Shown: positions 18,054 through 25,655 of the stretch, piece after piece
Layout: every line of letters starts with the position of its first letter
Numbering within the stretch: the stretch's first letter is position 1
Source of the DNA: Desulfobacterales bacterium
GTDB lineage: Bacteria; Desulfobacterota; Desulfobacteria; Desulfobacterales; UBA11574
NCBI GenBank assembly: GCA_030601485.1
Contig: JAUVTO010000003.1
Location: 1-35,743 of the forward strand
Reading direction: 5' to 3'
Length of the DNA: 35,743 nucleotides
The notes under the pieces: generated by a model
What the model saw: only the letters and a program-made list of their open reading frames with translations
The model's database searches: none
Told to the model about the DNA's origin: nothing
Program-made: the position numbers and the translations under genes

Positions 18054-19178
18054 CTATTTAATTAAACCGTTATTCATAAGCTTTTTCATGACCCTATCAT
18101 GCAATTTCGGTCTAAAGGCTTTTATTTTGTTATTATCACGCGATGGATGTACACGGTTGGTTAATAATATAATGATCACTCTGCGGTCAAGATCCATCCA
18201 GAAAGATGTGCCGGTGAAGCCAAGATGACCCACTGTTTCCTTTGAAAAATATTGGCCGCAACTTGAGCCGACCGGAGATGGGGTGTCAAACCCCAGAACT
18301 CGACCGGTATGTTCCTGACGTTTAAAAAAACTTTGAATTAAATCAGTATCAAATACACCCGTGGAAGGGGAACCCAAATATGCGGCCATAAGCTCGGACA
18401 AAAGAGAAAGAACATCTTTGGCCGTCCCGAAAAGACCCGCATGTCCCTGGATACCCCCCACCACGTAGGCGTTATCATCATGGACCGCGCCTTCCAAAAG
18501 TATGTTCCGCCACGAACAGAGTTCGGTAGCGGCAAATTTTACCTGACGGGGCGTTAAATCAAGATCCACAAAAAACAGATTTTCAAGGCCCAATGGATGG
18601 TAGATCTCTTTAGTAACAAACCGGTCCAATCGATTTCCGGACACCTGTTCTATTACCCAGCACAGAATCATGAATCCTATATCACTATACATCACCTCTT
18701 TGCCGGGGGGATTTATAAGCGGTTCTTTCGCCAGAAGCTCTCTTAACGCATCTTTTCTTAGATTTGGCTTAAGCTTGCACAACAGTTTGTAATAGGGGCG
18801 GTAATCCGGAAAGCCCGAATTATGATAAAGCAGGTTTTCTATACTTATCCGTCCCTTGTCTGTGCTGTTAAATTGGGACAAAATCGATCCCAGATGTTGA
18901 CCCAGCTCCAGCTTTTGTTGAGAAATGAGCTTTATGATCGCCAGCGTGGTTGCCAGAGGTTTTGTAAAAGATGCCAGGTCAAAAACGGTATGACTTGTCA
19001 TTTGACGACCAGAGAATATATTCGCATATCCGTATGCTTGGAAAAAAATTTCGGAACCGGCGGTTGAGACCAGGAGCACTCCTCCGGGGAACACTTTATT
19101 GGAAACCGCTTGTTTCATCAAGTTGTTTACCGATTTCATGTTGTCATTCGTCAGTAGTAGCCATGGTTGCCGGTTCAT
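18054..19178 (-). CDS. beta-lactamase-family serine hydrolase
   Basis: Class C beta-lactamase/D,D-peptidase fold. The 374-residue protein has the nucleophile motif S70-F-T-K73, the second motif Y164-S-D166 and an HLGFTGTSFW segment equivalent to the third motif. No clear signal peptide is visible at the N-terminus as annotated, so it could be cytoplasmic, or the start could lie elsewhere. It overlaps the LD-carboxypeptidase gene by 35 nt. Its role is probably in peptidoglycan peptide turnover or an esterase-type reaction; a true antibiotic beta-lactamase is unlikely. Confidence 0.85.
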   Translation of the reverse strand: MNRQPWLLLTNDNMKSVNNLMKQAVSNKVFPGGVLLVSTAGSEIFFQAYGYANIFSGRQMTSHTVFDLASFTKPLATTLAIIKLISQQKLELGQHLGSILSQFNSTDKGRISIENLLYHNSGFPDYRPYYKLLCKLKPNLRKDALRELLAKEPLINPPGKEVMYSDIGFMILCWVIEQVSGNRLDRFVTKEIYHPLGLENLFFVDLDLTPRQVKFAATELCSWRNILLEGAVHDDNAYVVGGIQGHAGLFGTAKDVLSLLSELMAAYLGSPSTGVFDTDLIQSFFKRQEHTGRVLGFDTPSPVGSSCGQYFSKETVGHLGFTGTSFWMDLDRRVIIILLTNRVHPSRDNNKIKAFRPKLHDRVMKKLMNNGLIK

Positions 19179-20076
19179 GAAAAGTCAAAATTTGCCGGTC
19201 AGCGTCAAGGGTTGCTCCCAGTCCCATTGGAATCGTGATATTGATCCTGGCGTGGCCGATTTCAAAACCAGAAAGAATAGGAATGTTGACATCTTTAAAC
19301 ACTTCCTGAATGATCCGGAATATCTCATCAAGTTTTCCACACGCTTCAAAGGAACCCAGGAAAAGGCCCTTAATCCCCTCAAAACATGTGGCAAGCTTCA
19401 TCTGGGTTAGCATCCGGTCAATTCGATAGGGCGCCTCTCCCTGATCCTCAAGAAACAGGATCTTCCCGTTGAAACGCGGGGTATAAGGAGTCCCAACAAG
19501 ATGACACAAGGTGGTCAGGTTCCCGCCGACCACAAATCCAGAGGAAACACCCGGCTTGATGACAATGCCTTTTTCGGGTTTCAGCTCAAGGATTATATTG
19601 GATGTCATCACCCTACGCATTGCCGCGATGGTCTCTTCGGCGGTGTTTGCCAGGGTGGTTACCACAGGCCCGTGAAAGGTGACCAGGCTGCACCGGGTAT
19701 GTAATACGGACAGCAGCACCGAAATATCGCTGAATCCCACAAAGATTTTGGGATTGTTTTGAATGGTTTTAAAATCGAGAAACGGAAGTATCCGCAGGCT
19801 GCCATACCCGCCCCGGGCACAAACAACCGCTTGGACGGCCGGATCATCGAACAGACGATTCACCTGATCCGCCCGCTGCACGTCGGTTCCGGCAAGAAAT
19901 CCATGTTTTCGGAAAATACCCTCATCAAAAAACGTTTTAAACCCCATTGACTCCAGAACCGCCTTCCCTTTCATGAATTTTGCCGGGTCAAACGGACCGG
20001 CAGGCGCAACAATGCCAACTGTATCGCCCGGCATCAGACAGCGAGGCTTAATGGATTTTTTCTCTTTAATTTGCAT
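19144..20076 (-). CDS. ldcA: LD-carboxypeptidase (peptidase S66, LdcA-like)
   Basis: Cleaves the terminal D-alanine from muropeptide tetrapeptides during cell-wall recycling in the cytoplasm. The 310-residue protein has the S66 features: an N-terminal GDTVGIVAPAGP stretch, the nucleophilic elbow GGYGS93, LVTFHGPVV in the middle and a C-terminal GFEIGHARINITIPMG carrying the catalytic His region. It is followed by an overlapping serine hydrolase. Together they may form a two-gene recycling unit next to the elongasome cluster. Confidence 0.92.
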   Translation of the reverse strand: MQIKEKKSIKPRCLMPGDTVGIVAPAGPFDPAKFMKGKAVLESMGFKTFFDEGIFRKHGFLAGTDVQRADQVNRLFDDPAVQAVVCARGGYGSLRILPFLDFKTIQNNPKIFVGFSDISVLLSVLHTRCSLVTFHGPVVTTLANTAEETIAAMRRVMTSNIILELKPEKGIVIKPGVSSGFVVGGNLTTLCHLVGTPYTPRFNGKILFLEDQGEAPYRIDRMLTQMKLATCFEGIKGLFLGSFEACGKLDEIFRIIQEVFKDVNIPILSGFEIGHARINITIPMGLGATLDADRQILTFHEPATMATTDE

Positions 20077-20160
20077 GGGGTTGTGTGTTTCTTAAATTAA
20101 GTTTTAGAATAACGGATAACGCCAAAATCGAGTTTTGATTAAATTTGTGTTAAATAAAAC

Positions 20161-20182
20161 GTCCTTTTTACGAAATCGTCAA
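20161..20182 (+). repeat. solo end of the palindromic element found at 21250-21444
   Basis: CTTTTTACGAAATCGTCAA here matches the complement of the left terminus of the 195-bp element (CTTTTTACGAAACCGTCAA) with one difference. No partner arm in inverted orientation is evident nearby, so it looks like a single end or remnant. Confidence 0.6.
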
Positions 20183-20287
20183 TAAAAATTTAAAACTATT
20201 ATCATATGAAGGTTTCGGAAAAATCTATATTGATCGCAGAAAGTATAAGGAAACGACTTTTTCACAGTCATCATCTTATATCATATC

Positions 20288-20316
20288 TTGACATGGCATA
20301 TTTGAGATGTTAATTA
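20288..20316 (+). promoter_or_regulatory. promoter of tRNA-Pro
   Basis: TTGACA (288-293 of this kilobase), a 17-bp spacer and TAATTA (311-316). The predicted start is about 6 nt before the mature tRNA 5' end. Confidence 0.78.
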
Positions 20317-20328
20317 TTCATTTATCGT

Positions 20329-20405
20329 CGGGGCGTGGCGCAGTCTGGAAGCGCACTTGAATGGGGTTCAAGGGGTCGGAAGTTCAAATCTTCTCGCCCC
20401 GACCA
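20329..20405 (+). tRNA. tRNA-Pro (anticodon GGG)
   Basis: A complete 77-nt cloverleaf with encoded CCA. The acceptor CGGGGCG pairs perfectly with CGCCCCG, the D stem is GCGC/GCGC, the anticodon stem is CTTGA/TCAAG around the loop ATGGGGT (anticodon GGG at 20363-20365), and the T stem is GGAAG/CTTCT with loop TTCAAAT. The C1-G72 pair and G37 are characteristic of bacterial tRNA-Pro. It reads CCC and by wobble CCU. Confidence 0.97.
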
Positions 20406-20431
20406 AAAATAAAAAGTAAATCAATCGGGTT

Positions 20432-20460
20432 AGCAATCAGGCTTTCCTGCTCTTTTTTTT
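20432..20460 (+). terminator. probable terminator after tRNA-Pro
   Basis: A short CAGG/CCTG stem with a CTTT loop, possibly extended past a bulge by AG/CT, is followed by eight T residues. The stem is short, so the call is moderate. Confidence 0.45.
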
Positions 20461-20716
20461 GAAACCGCCTGCCATCTTGCCAGTAATAATTGAACAGCAC
20501 CCGCTGAAGATAGTTTAAAAGAAGAATTCACACGTCACACGAAAGTATAAAAGGGTTGGAATGTCTTCCGACGCCTTTCATTAAGCCGGTTTCCTTGGGC
20601 TTCCTTGTCCTTGTGAATATCATCCAGGGAAAGGATGAGCAAGCCTTAAGGCGGGGTGTTCTAAACGGTCTGGTGCCATTCCTTCAATCCCATAATCCTC
20701 CAACACCACAGAATTC
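20461..20716. other. intergenic region, nothing recognised
   Basis: About 255 nt between the tRNA-Pro terminator and the next promoter. Short frames on both strands are broken by stops and lack ribosome binding sites. It may hold gene debris (a minus-strand frame of about 29 codons from 20711 downward has coding-like composition), but nothing identifiable. Confidence 0.4.
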
Positions 20717-20745
20717 TTGACAGTCCTTTATTACTGGTGTATTTA
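20717..20745 (+). promoter_or_regulatory. promoter of the histone-like gene
   Basis: TTGACA (717-722 of this kilobase), a 17-bp spacer and TATTTA (740-745). The predicted start near 20752 leaves a leader of about 125 nt. Confidence 0.7.
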
Positions 20746-20746
20746 A

Positions 20747-20760
20747 TTGAATTAATTCAA
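20747..20760. promoter_or_regulatory. 14-bp perfect palindrome at the transcription start, candidate operator
   Basis: TTGAATTAATTCAA is perfectly symmetric and covers the predicted start point immediately after the -10 box, a usual repressor position. A chance A/T palindrome cannot be excluded. Confidence 0.4.
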
Positions 20761-20877
20761 ATTTCGGAGGCTTCAAATATAGTCAAAGAAGCTCTTTTTT
20801 TACATGTGGGAAATCGTTGAAAATGTGGGTAGATCATTAAACGTATTAAACGTATAAAGGAAAGGAGGAACCCGGAA

Positions 20878-21228
20878 ATGAAGAATCTAATTAAGAACCT
20901 GCAAGCCGCGAACAGGGATCTAAAGGCACTATCAAAGAAAGTTGATAAGATGATTGTCGAGGTCGGGAAACTTGAGAAACCAAAATCAGCAAAGAAAGCC
21001 GTGGCCAAAGCAAAGCCCGTAAAAAAGGTCGTTGCTAAAAAAACCGTCAAATTAACAGCGGCCGATACTCTTTTTGGCATAATTAAAAGATTCAAAAAGG
21101 GCTCTGATGTGGCTACACTGATGGAAAAGACGGGTTTCAATAGAAGAAAAATATACGACAATGTTAAGATTTTGAAGAAGCAGGGGAAAATTAGGACTGC
21201 TGGAATTGGCGTGTATGTTAAGGCATAA
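20878..21228 (+). CDS. histone-H1-like basic protein with C-terminal winged helix
   Basis: A 116-residue protein with three parts: an N-terminal amphipathic helix (about 1-33, LIKNLQAANRDLKALSKKVDKMIVEV), a Lys/Ala/Pro-rich linker (about 34-58, with repeats such as KKAVAKAKPVKKVVAKK) and a C-terminal helix-turn-helix (about 60-116, TLFGIIKRFKKGSDVATLMEKTGFNRRKIYDNVKILKKQGKIRTAGIGVYV) resembling a winged helix. This suggests a DNA-binding, possibly nucleoid-associated protein. A strong RBS (AAAGGAGG) precedes the ATG. It has its own promoter. No specific function can be named. Confidence 0.85.
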   Translation: MKNLIKNLQAANRDLKALSKKVDKMIVEVGKLEKPKSAKKAVAKAKPVKKVVAKKTVKLTAADTLFGIIKRFKKGSDVATLMEKTGFNRRKIYDNVKILKKQGKIRTAGIGVYVKA

Positions 21229-21249
21229 ACACTTCGATAATATTTAATT

Positions 21250-21444
21250 TTGACGGTTTCGTAAAAAGTCTGATTTTGCTCTCTCTGTGAGAAATTTTGG
21301 GATTCATAAATCGCCCGGCTAAATTTCAAAAACTCGGGCTAATGCCCTCAAACAGTTTGAAATTTTTAACGCCAGGTGATTTATGAATCTTTTTCCAAAA
21401 TTTCTCAATGTCGTTCACAAAATGACTTTTTACGAGTTCATCAA
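21250..21444. repeat. 195-bp palindromic intergenic element (MITE-like)
   Basis: The ends are inverted copies: TTGACGGTTTCGTAAAAAGTC-like on the left (21250-21270) and its complement form GACTTTTTACGAGTTCATCA on the right (21424-21443). Further inward the arms continue to pair: GAGAAATTTTGG, GATTCATAAATC and AAATTTCAAA on the left find complements on the right, leaving a small centre around 21331-21350. The whole element can fold as one long imperfect hairpin. No transposase lies inside. The design fits a non-autonomous mobile element; a solo end lies at 20161. Confidence 0.85.
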
Positions 21445-21512
21445 TTTTTGGAGTAAATAAAAAAGACCTTTAGGAGACCCGAGGCGGTGAGCTGGAAATT
21501 GACGACTCAATT

Positions 21513-21596
21513 CAGGAAACAGCCCCATGTCATGAATAAAGGCTTATACATGACATTTAAATTATACCAGGGTATGAGCCTCTTCTGTTTCCGGGG
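21513..21596 (+). promoter_or_regulatory. structured leader with mutually exclusive hairpins upstream of the YIP1-family gene
   Basis: GGAAACAG (515-522) pairs with CTGTTTCC (585-592). Inside it ATGTCATG (527-534) pairs perfectly with CATGACAT (549-556), while AGGCTTATA (540-548), in the loop of that stem, can instead pair with TATGAGCCT (573-581) through one G-T pair. The second pairing would trap part of the first hairpin. No known riboswitch class was recognised. The gene starts about 100 nt downstream. Confidence 0.5.
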
Positions 21597-21696
21597 CAAT
21601 TAATGAACCCATTGCATTCGGGTAGAGACCGGATTTTTGACCATATGAACAATCCGTAGTACACCTCAGGAATAAATCTAACCATAGGGGGGTTAA

Positions 21697-22221
21697 ATGC
21701 AAAATTATATAGATCGTATTGTTCGTGCTGCCAAGCTCGATATTAACCTATATGAAGAGGTTGAGGCGGATAAAGGAGCAATGGGTCAAGCCATGGGAGT
21801 TGTTGTGCTTTCCAGTCTGGCAGCCGGGATAGGAAGCATAGGAACCATAGGAGCAAAGGGAATCGTTATCGGAGCGATCACAGCTCTTATCGCTTGGTAT
21901 GTTTGGGCCTATATGACGTATTTTATCGGTGTTAAACTCCTTCCTGAGCCCCAGACCAAAGCTGATCATGGTGAATTGCTGCGAACCATCGGTTTTTCAA
22001 GCTCTCCGGGGTTAATTCGAGTATTGGCTATTATACCTGGTATATCCGGGATCATTTTTGCTATCGCTTCAATTTGGATGTTAATAGCTATGGTTATTGC
22101 GGTAAGACAGGCTCTTGACTATCAGAGCACATTACGTGCTATAGGTGTTTGTATGATTGGCTGGGTTATTCAAGCAATAATCTTTATGATTTTATTTTCT
22201 ATTTTAGGCACAACAAACTGA
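21697..22221 (+). CDS. YIP1-family membrane protein
   Basis: A 174-residue integral membrane protein with about 20 soluble N-terminal residues then roughly five hydrophobic segments (about 30-48, 50-72, 100-115, 118-135, 150-170). The arrangement MQNYIDRIVRAAKLDINLYEEVEADKGAMGQAM ... LLRTIGFSSSPGLIRVLAIIPG is typical for bacterial YIP1-family proteins. The biochemical role of these proteins is not established. A GGGGGG-containing ribosome binding region precedes the ATG. Confidence 0.82.
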   Translation: MQNYIDRIVRAAKLDINLYEEVEADKGAMGQAMGVVVLSSLAAGIGSIGTIGAKGIVIGAITALIAWYVWAYMTYFIGVKLLPEPQTKADHGELLRTIGFSSSPGLIRVLAIIPGISGIIFAIASIWMLIAMVIAVRQALDYQSTLRAIGVCMIGWVIQAIIFMILFSILGTTN

Positions 22222-22340
22222 TTTCTTGACTACTTTAAAAAGATTTTTTTTCTTATTATGCCTAAACCATTCACACTATGGCGTTTTGGCATCGTGTATA
22301 TCTTCGGTTCGGACTTCTCGATTCTTCATTTGAATTCGGT

Positions 22341-22994
22341 TTAAAATCCCAGGTCTTCATTGATCAAAATAACCTTCACCCTTCCTTTGGGAAATGATTT
22401 TTCGGTAATCGTCCAAGTATTACAGATACGGTCAGGACTTTTGCATTCTTCGCAATATGAGGTTTTGGCGCACGGTGTTTTTTTGTCCAGACGCATGGTG
22501 TTGACCGGAGCGGCATAGTTTTTAATACGGAACATGGCCGCATCCAGGTCAGGGACAATTTTATTGCGGCCTGCAAGGATAATAACATGTTTCGGGCCGA
22601 AAGTGATCCCTCCGATACGGTTGCCGATCATATCAAGGTTAACAAGCTGACCGGTCTCGGTCACCGCGTTACTTCCGGTAATAAAAAGATCCACCAGCAG
22701 TGACTGCCGGCGACGCTCCAGACTTTCTTCGGGAGACAGCTTTTTTTCAAAAGTGTCCAGCACGGTTAAATCACTCCTTTTCTTCAAAGCATCATATAGC
22801 CCCGTAGCAGTGAATGTTATGGATCCTCCCCATGAAATGCTTCTGGGCGCAGTCTCGGGTATAATTTTTTCCAATACAATCTTTTTGGCTTCATCGGTAT
22901 TTTCCGCCACAAAGGCTTGGAAGTTGTTTGAATCCAAAGTGTTCTTAAGATCCGTCAATCTTGTTTTCCAAAAGGTATCAATCGGTTTGTCCAT
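22341..22994 (-). CDS. LUD-domain protein (lactate utilization family)
   Basis: The 217-residue protein fits the small LUD/DUF162 family: SISWGGSITFTATGLYDALKK (the conserved glycine-rich stretch), DLFITGSNAVTETGQLVNLDMIGNRIGGITFGPKHVIILAGRNKIV and a C-terminal CEECKSPDRICNTW cysteine signature. LutC-type members assist L-lactate oxidation, but this stand-alone form with the Cys motif is widespread in anaerobes and its reaction is not established. It lies 78 nt after the polyferredoxin gene in the same direction. Confidence 0.88.
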   Translation of the reverse strand: MDKPIDTFWKTRLTDLKNTLDSNNFQAFVAENTDEAKKIVLEKIIPETAPRSISWGGSITFTATGLYDALKKRSDLTVLDTFEKKLSPEESLERRRQSLLVDLFITGSNAVTETGQLVNLDMIGNRIGGITFGPKHVIILAGRNKIVPDLDAAMFRIKNYAAPVNTMRLDKKTPCAKTSYCEECKSPDRICNTWTITEKSFPKGRVKVILINEDLGF

Positions 22995-23072
22995 AATATC
23001 CTCCTCTCTAATAATTTATCGTAAATTAAAAAGTTGCTCAGGACAAAAAGGAAGTTGAGCATTAACAACCAG

Positions 23073-24701
23073 TTATAACTTTAGCAGAATCTGATTTCTG
23101 ACAGACCGGGATTCTCCGGCAGATATCACCCGGATGGCGGGGTTTCCTTTTACCGGACACTTATATTCACAGATACCGCACCCCACACAGCTTTCCAGAT
23201 CTACATAAGGCAGTTTTACACTGACCTCTTTCCCATCCGGTGACCGGATCGTCTCTTGTCTTAGACGTATGGCCTTGGGCGAAGTGGGACAGAGTTCTTC
23301 ACAAACGATGCAGGAACCGTTTCCCGACCACGGGAGACATCGTCCCCGGTCTATATGGGCCGACCCTATCCTGACGGGAGTTTCGATTTTCTCTTTGCCT
23401 GATAATTTACGGATAGCCCCTGTCGGACAAACCCCACTGCAAAGTGTGCAGGTATATTCACAATAGCCCTGGATCATAATGAGATTCGGCGTCCAGAACC
23501 CGGCCATTCCCGCTTCTGTAAGTGCAGGGTTGATTGCGTTTGTTGGACAAACCTTCATGCAGAGTCCGCACCGCTGGCAGAGCTTTAAAAAATCCTTTTC
23601 GGGCAATGAACCCGGGGGTCTGATCAGACGTGCATCAGACACCTTGTGCAACCTGCCGTCCAACCGTCCTAAAAGGGGAAAGGATAGGCCGGCCAATAAA
23701 CCACCCAGCACCGCCCGGCGACCCATATCAGGTTTTTTACTAACCTCCGGCGGCCATCCCAATTTAAAAACAATGGCATTTTCAGGACAAGCGTTAAAAC
23801 AATTAAAGCAGAATATACATTCCGAGGCTTCCCATTCCTGGCCAGGAACAGGAGAGGCTGCTCCCTGGCATGATTGAAGACACAAATTGCAATCAGTGCA
23901 TTTCTCAGAATGTTTTTCAAGTCTCAGTATGCTGAACCTTGCAAAGACTCCAAGAAGCGCACCCAGAGGACATAGGGTGCGGCACCAGAAACGCGGACGG
24001 ATACGGTTGAGAAACAAAATAAATAGAAAAAGAATGCCAATGAACCACGCAGATTTGAAGGCTTTATATCCATACCCGAAAACCGGTGATACGAAAACCT
24101 CCCCGCCGTAGCTTATATAATTCAAGATTTTTATATCGCTTTGCGCAGCCAGATTCAACAATTCTTTAATTCCGGTTCCGATCCCGGGAAAAACAGCAAG
24201 GGACAGAGAACGGAAGAAAAAAGCCATGGGGTCTAGCAGTCCGGTGAGATTCAGACCCAGCAACGCAGCCATAAGAAACAGGATAAGCAAAAAATATTTG
24301 AATCTCTGACTGGCGTGTTTTTGGTTAGCATGGATCATATTCTGTTTTTTCAGGGCCGGTCTGATATAACTCACCATATGATGTAGGGTGCCCAAAGGAC
24401 AGATAAAGCCACAGAAAATCTTGCCGAAGAAAAAAGTCAGGACAACAATCCCGAAAGCCCACCCAAAGCCTTTGATCCACTGGTGCCCTGATATGAGAGA
24501 TGTAACCCATATGAGGGGATCAAGCTGAAAAAAATATGTGACTGGATAATCCAGCTCCATGTCCTGTTCAACGTTCAGAGCTATGGAATAATCCAGATAA
24601 ATGTCCTGGGGCAGGCGGCTTTCAATTAGGAGAAAAATGAAAAGAATTAAAAAAAAGGTCTGGCTCATGCGTCGTATCCAGACCAGATGGTTTGCTTTCA
24701 A
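23073..24701 (-). CDS. membrane polyferredoxin (NapH/NosR-like plus 4Fe-4S domains)
   Basis: A 542-residue electron-transfer protein. The N-terminal half has several membrane spans with two CxxxCP motifs (C97-GFI-C101-P and CRTLCPLGALLG), as in NapH and NosR. It is followed by a series of 4Fe-4S motifs: CTDCNLCLQSC, CIFCFNCFNACP, CQRCGLCMKVCP, CTLCSGVCP, CIVCEELCP and CVGCGICEYKCP, enough for about six clusters. A second short hydrophobic stretch (RRAVLGGLLAGLSFPLLGRL) with a twin-arginine look sits between ferredoxin groups. The start overlaps the DUF362 gene by 4 nt. It probably links the quinone pool to a soluble redox partner. Confidence 0.9.
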   Translation of the reverse strand: MKANHLVWIRRMSQTFFLILFIFLLIESRLPQDIYLDYSIALNVEQDMELDYPVTYFFQLDPLIWVTSLISGHQWIKGFGWAFGIVVLTFFFGKIFCGFICPLGTLHHMVSYIRPALKKQNMIHANQKHASQRFKYFLLILFLMAALLGLNLTGLLDPMAFFFRSLSLAVFPGIGTGIKELLNLAAQSDIKILNYISYGGEVFVSPVFGYGYKAFKSAWFIGILFLFILFLNRIRPRFWCRTLCPLGALLGVFARFSILRLEKHSEKCTDCNLCLQSCQGAASPVPGQEWEASECIFCFNCFNACPENAIVFKLGWPPEVSKKPDMGRRAVLGGLLAGLSFPLLGRLDGRLHKVSDARLIRPPGSLPEKDFLKLCQRCGLCMKVCPTNAINPALTEAGMAGFWTPNLIMIQGYCEYTCTLCSGVCPTGAIRKLSGKEKIETPVRIGSAHIDRGRCLPWSGNGSCIVCEELCPTSPKAIRLRQETIRSPDGKEVSVKLPYVDLESCVGCGICEYKCPVKGNPAIRVISAGESRSVRNQILLKL

Positions 24702-25645
24702 ATGATTACCTTGTTCTCACGGAGTTTCTGAAATTCAGTTGTGCCAAGTCCCCATTTTTCCCCGAGGCCAATGAAACCGATGTCCCGGGGCCGAAAATTA
24801 AAAAGACCTGCGGCTTTGGCATCTGCGGCAACAGGATCATCACTCAATATAAGGCGATTTAAGACCACCACATCCGAACGGCTTCCGCCCGAGGGACCAT
24901 TAGCGACCATGATCCGGGTGGCATCTATGAGAGTGACCGTGGGATTGAAAAATTGAGCCAGATCTACGATGGTTAGATGGATATCCTGATGCAGGGCACT
25001 TCTCCTGCCGCCCACGGCTCCAATCCAGTTTTTCATGCCAAGGGTCAGACCGCTAAGGCTATGGACCTTGGCAACCGGTAGATTGATGACTTTGTCGGCC
25101 TCAACCAGCGGCAAGAAAACCGGCCAGACATCCAGACGGTGTCCCCGTAATTTCATGTTCCGCATCAATGAGGACCGGGGATAGACCAGATCCGCTCCGG
25201 TTTTTTTCGCCACCATCCCGGCACCTGTGATGGCAAAACAGCGTCTGGCGTCATGGATGGTATGATCGGCGATTCTGACTTTTTTGGCTCCGGCCTCCTG
25301 GCAAAGTTCAACAACCGCTTCCAGAACTTCCGGATTGGTGGTTGCCGCAAGGTCTGGGAGCCTTGCCCAGGAGATATTCGGTTTGATCACCACCACATCC
25401 TGTTTTGAAACAAATTTCTGTATTCCCCCGGCTGCCTCAAAAACCTTTCTGGCTAATGCCTTAACAGAATATTGATGATTCTGGCCGATCCCCTCTATAA
25501 TAAATTTTTTATTGGTTGATCCGGCCCAGGCCGAAATCGTTTTTTGAAGTGGCCATGTCACTACACCGGTCAGCGCAAGGCCTCCGGATATTTTAAGAAG
25601 CTTTTTTATCGATTGTCTGCGGGTAATGGGATGATAATTCATCAT
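24698..25645 (-). CDS. DUF362-domain protein with Tat-type signal
   Basis: A 315-residue protein. The N-terminus ITRRQSIKKLLKISGGLALTG has a twin-arginine pair followed by a hydrophobic stretch, a Tat-like signal. The DUF362 core includes VVVIKPNISWARLPDLAATTNPEVLEAVVELCQEAGAKKVRIADHT and the INLPVAKVHSLSGLTLGMKNWIGAV segment. DUF362 proteins are commonly coupled to Fe-S proteins in anaerobes; their chemistry is unknown. The gene is 10 nt after the methyltransferase gene and overlaps the polyferredoxin gene, so these form one operon. Confidence 0.9.
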   Translation of the reverse strand: MMNYHPITRRQSIKKLLKISGGLALTGVVTWPLQKTISAWAGSTNKKFIIEGIGQNHQYSVKALARKVFEAAGGIQKFVSKQDVVVIKPNISWARLPDLAATTNPEVLEAVVELCQEAGAKKVRIADHTIHDARRCFAITGAGMVAKKTGADLVYPRSSLMRNMKLRGHRLDVWPVFLPLVEADKVINLPVAKVHSLSGLTLGMKNWIGAVGGRRSALHQDIHLTIVDLAQFFNPTVTLIDATRIMVANGPSGGSRSDVVVLNRLILSDDPVAADAKAAGLFNFRPRDIGFIGLGEKWGLGTTEFQKLRENKVII

Positions 25646-25655
25646 CAGCTCCTCA

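Noticed and set aside
18054..19178. Antibiotic-resistance beta-lactamase
   Set aside because: The fold and SxxK motif fit, but there is no clear signal peptide, and the gene overlaps a wall-recycling gene; a peptidase or esterase role is more likely.
20329..20460. tRNA-Pro as an integration (att) site of a mobile element
   Set aside because: No duplicate of the tRNA 3' end, integrase or foreign-looking segment was found downstream.
20757..21329. 190-codon frame on the minus strand over the histone-like gene
   Set aside because: It is antisense to a gene with promoter, strong ribosome binding site and recognisable domains; the Lys-rich codons create the frame.
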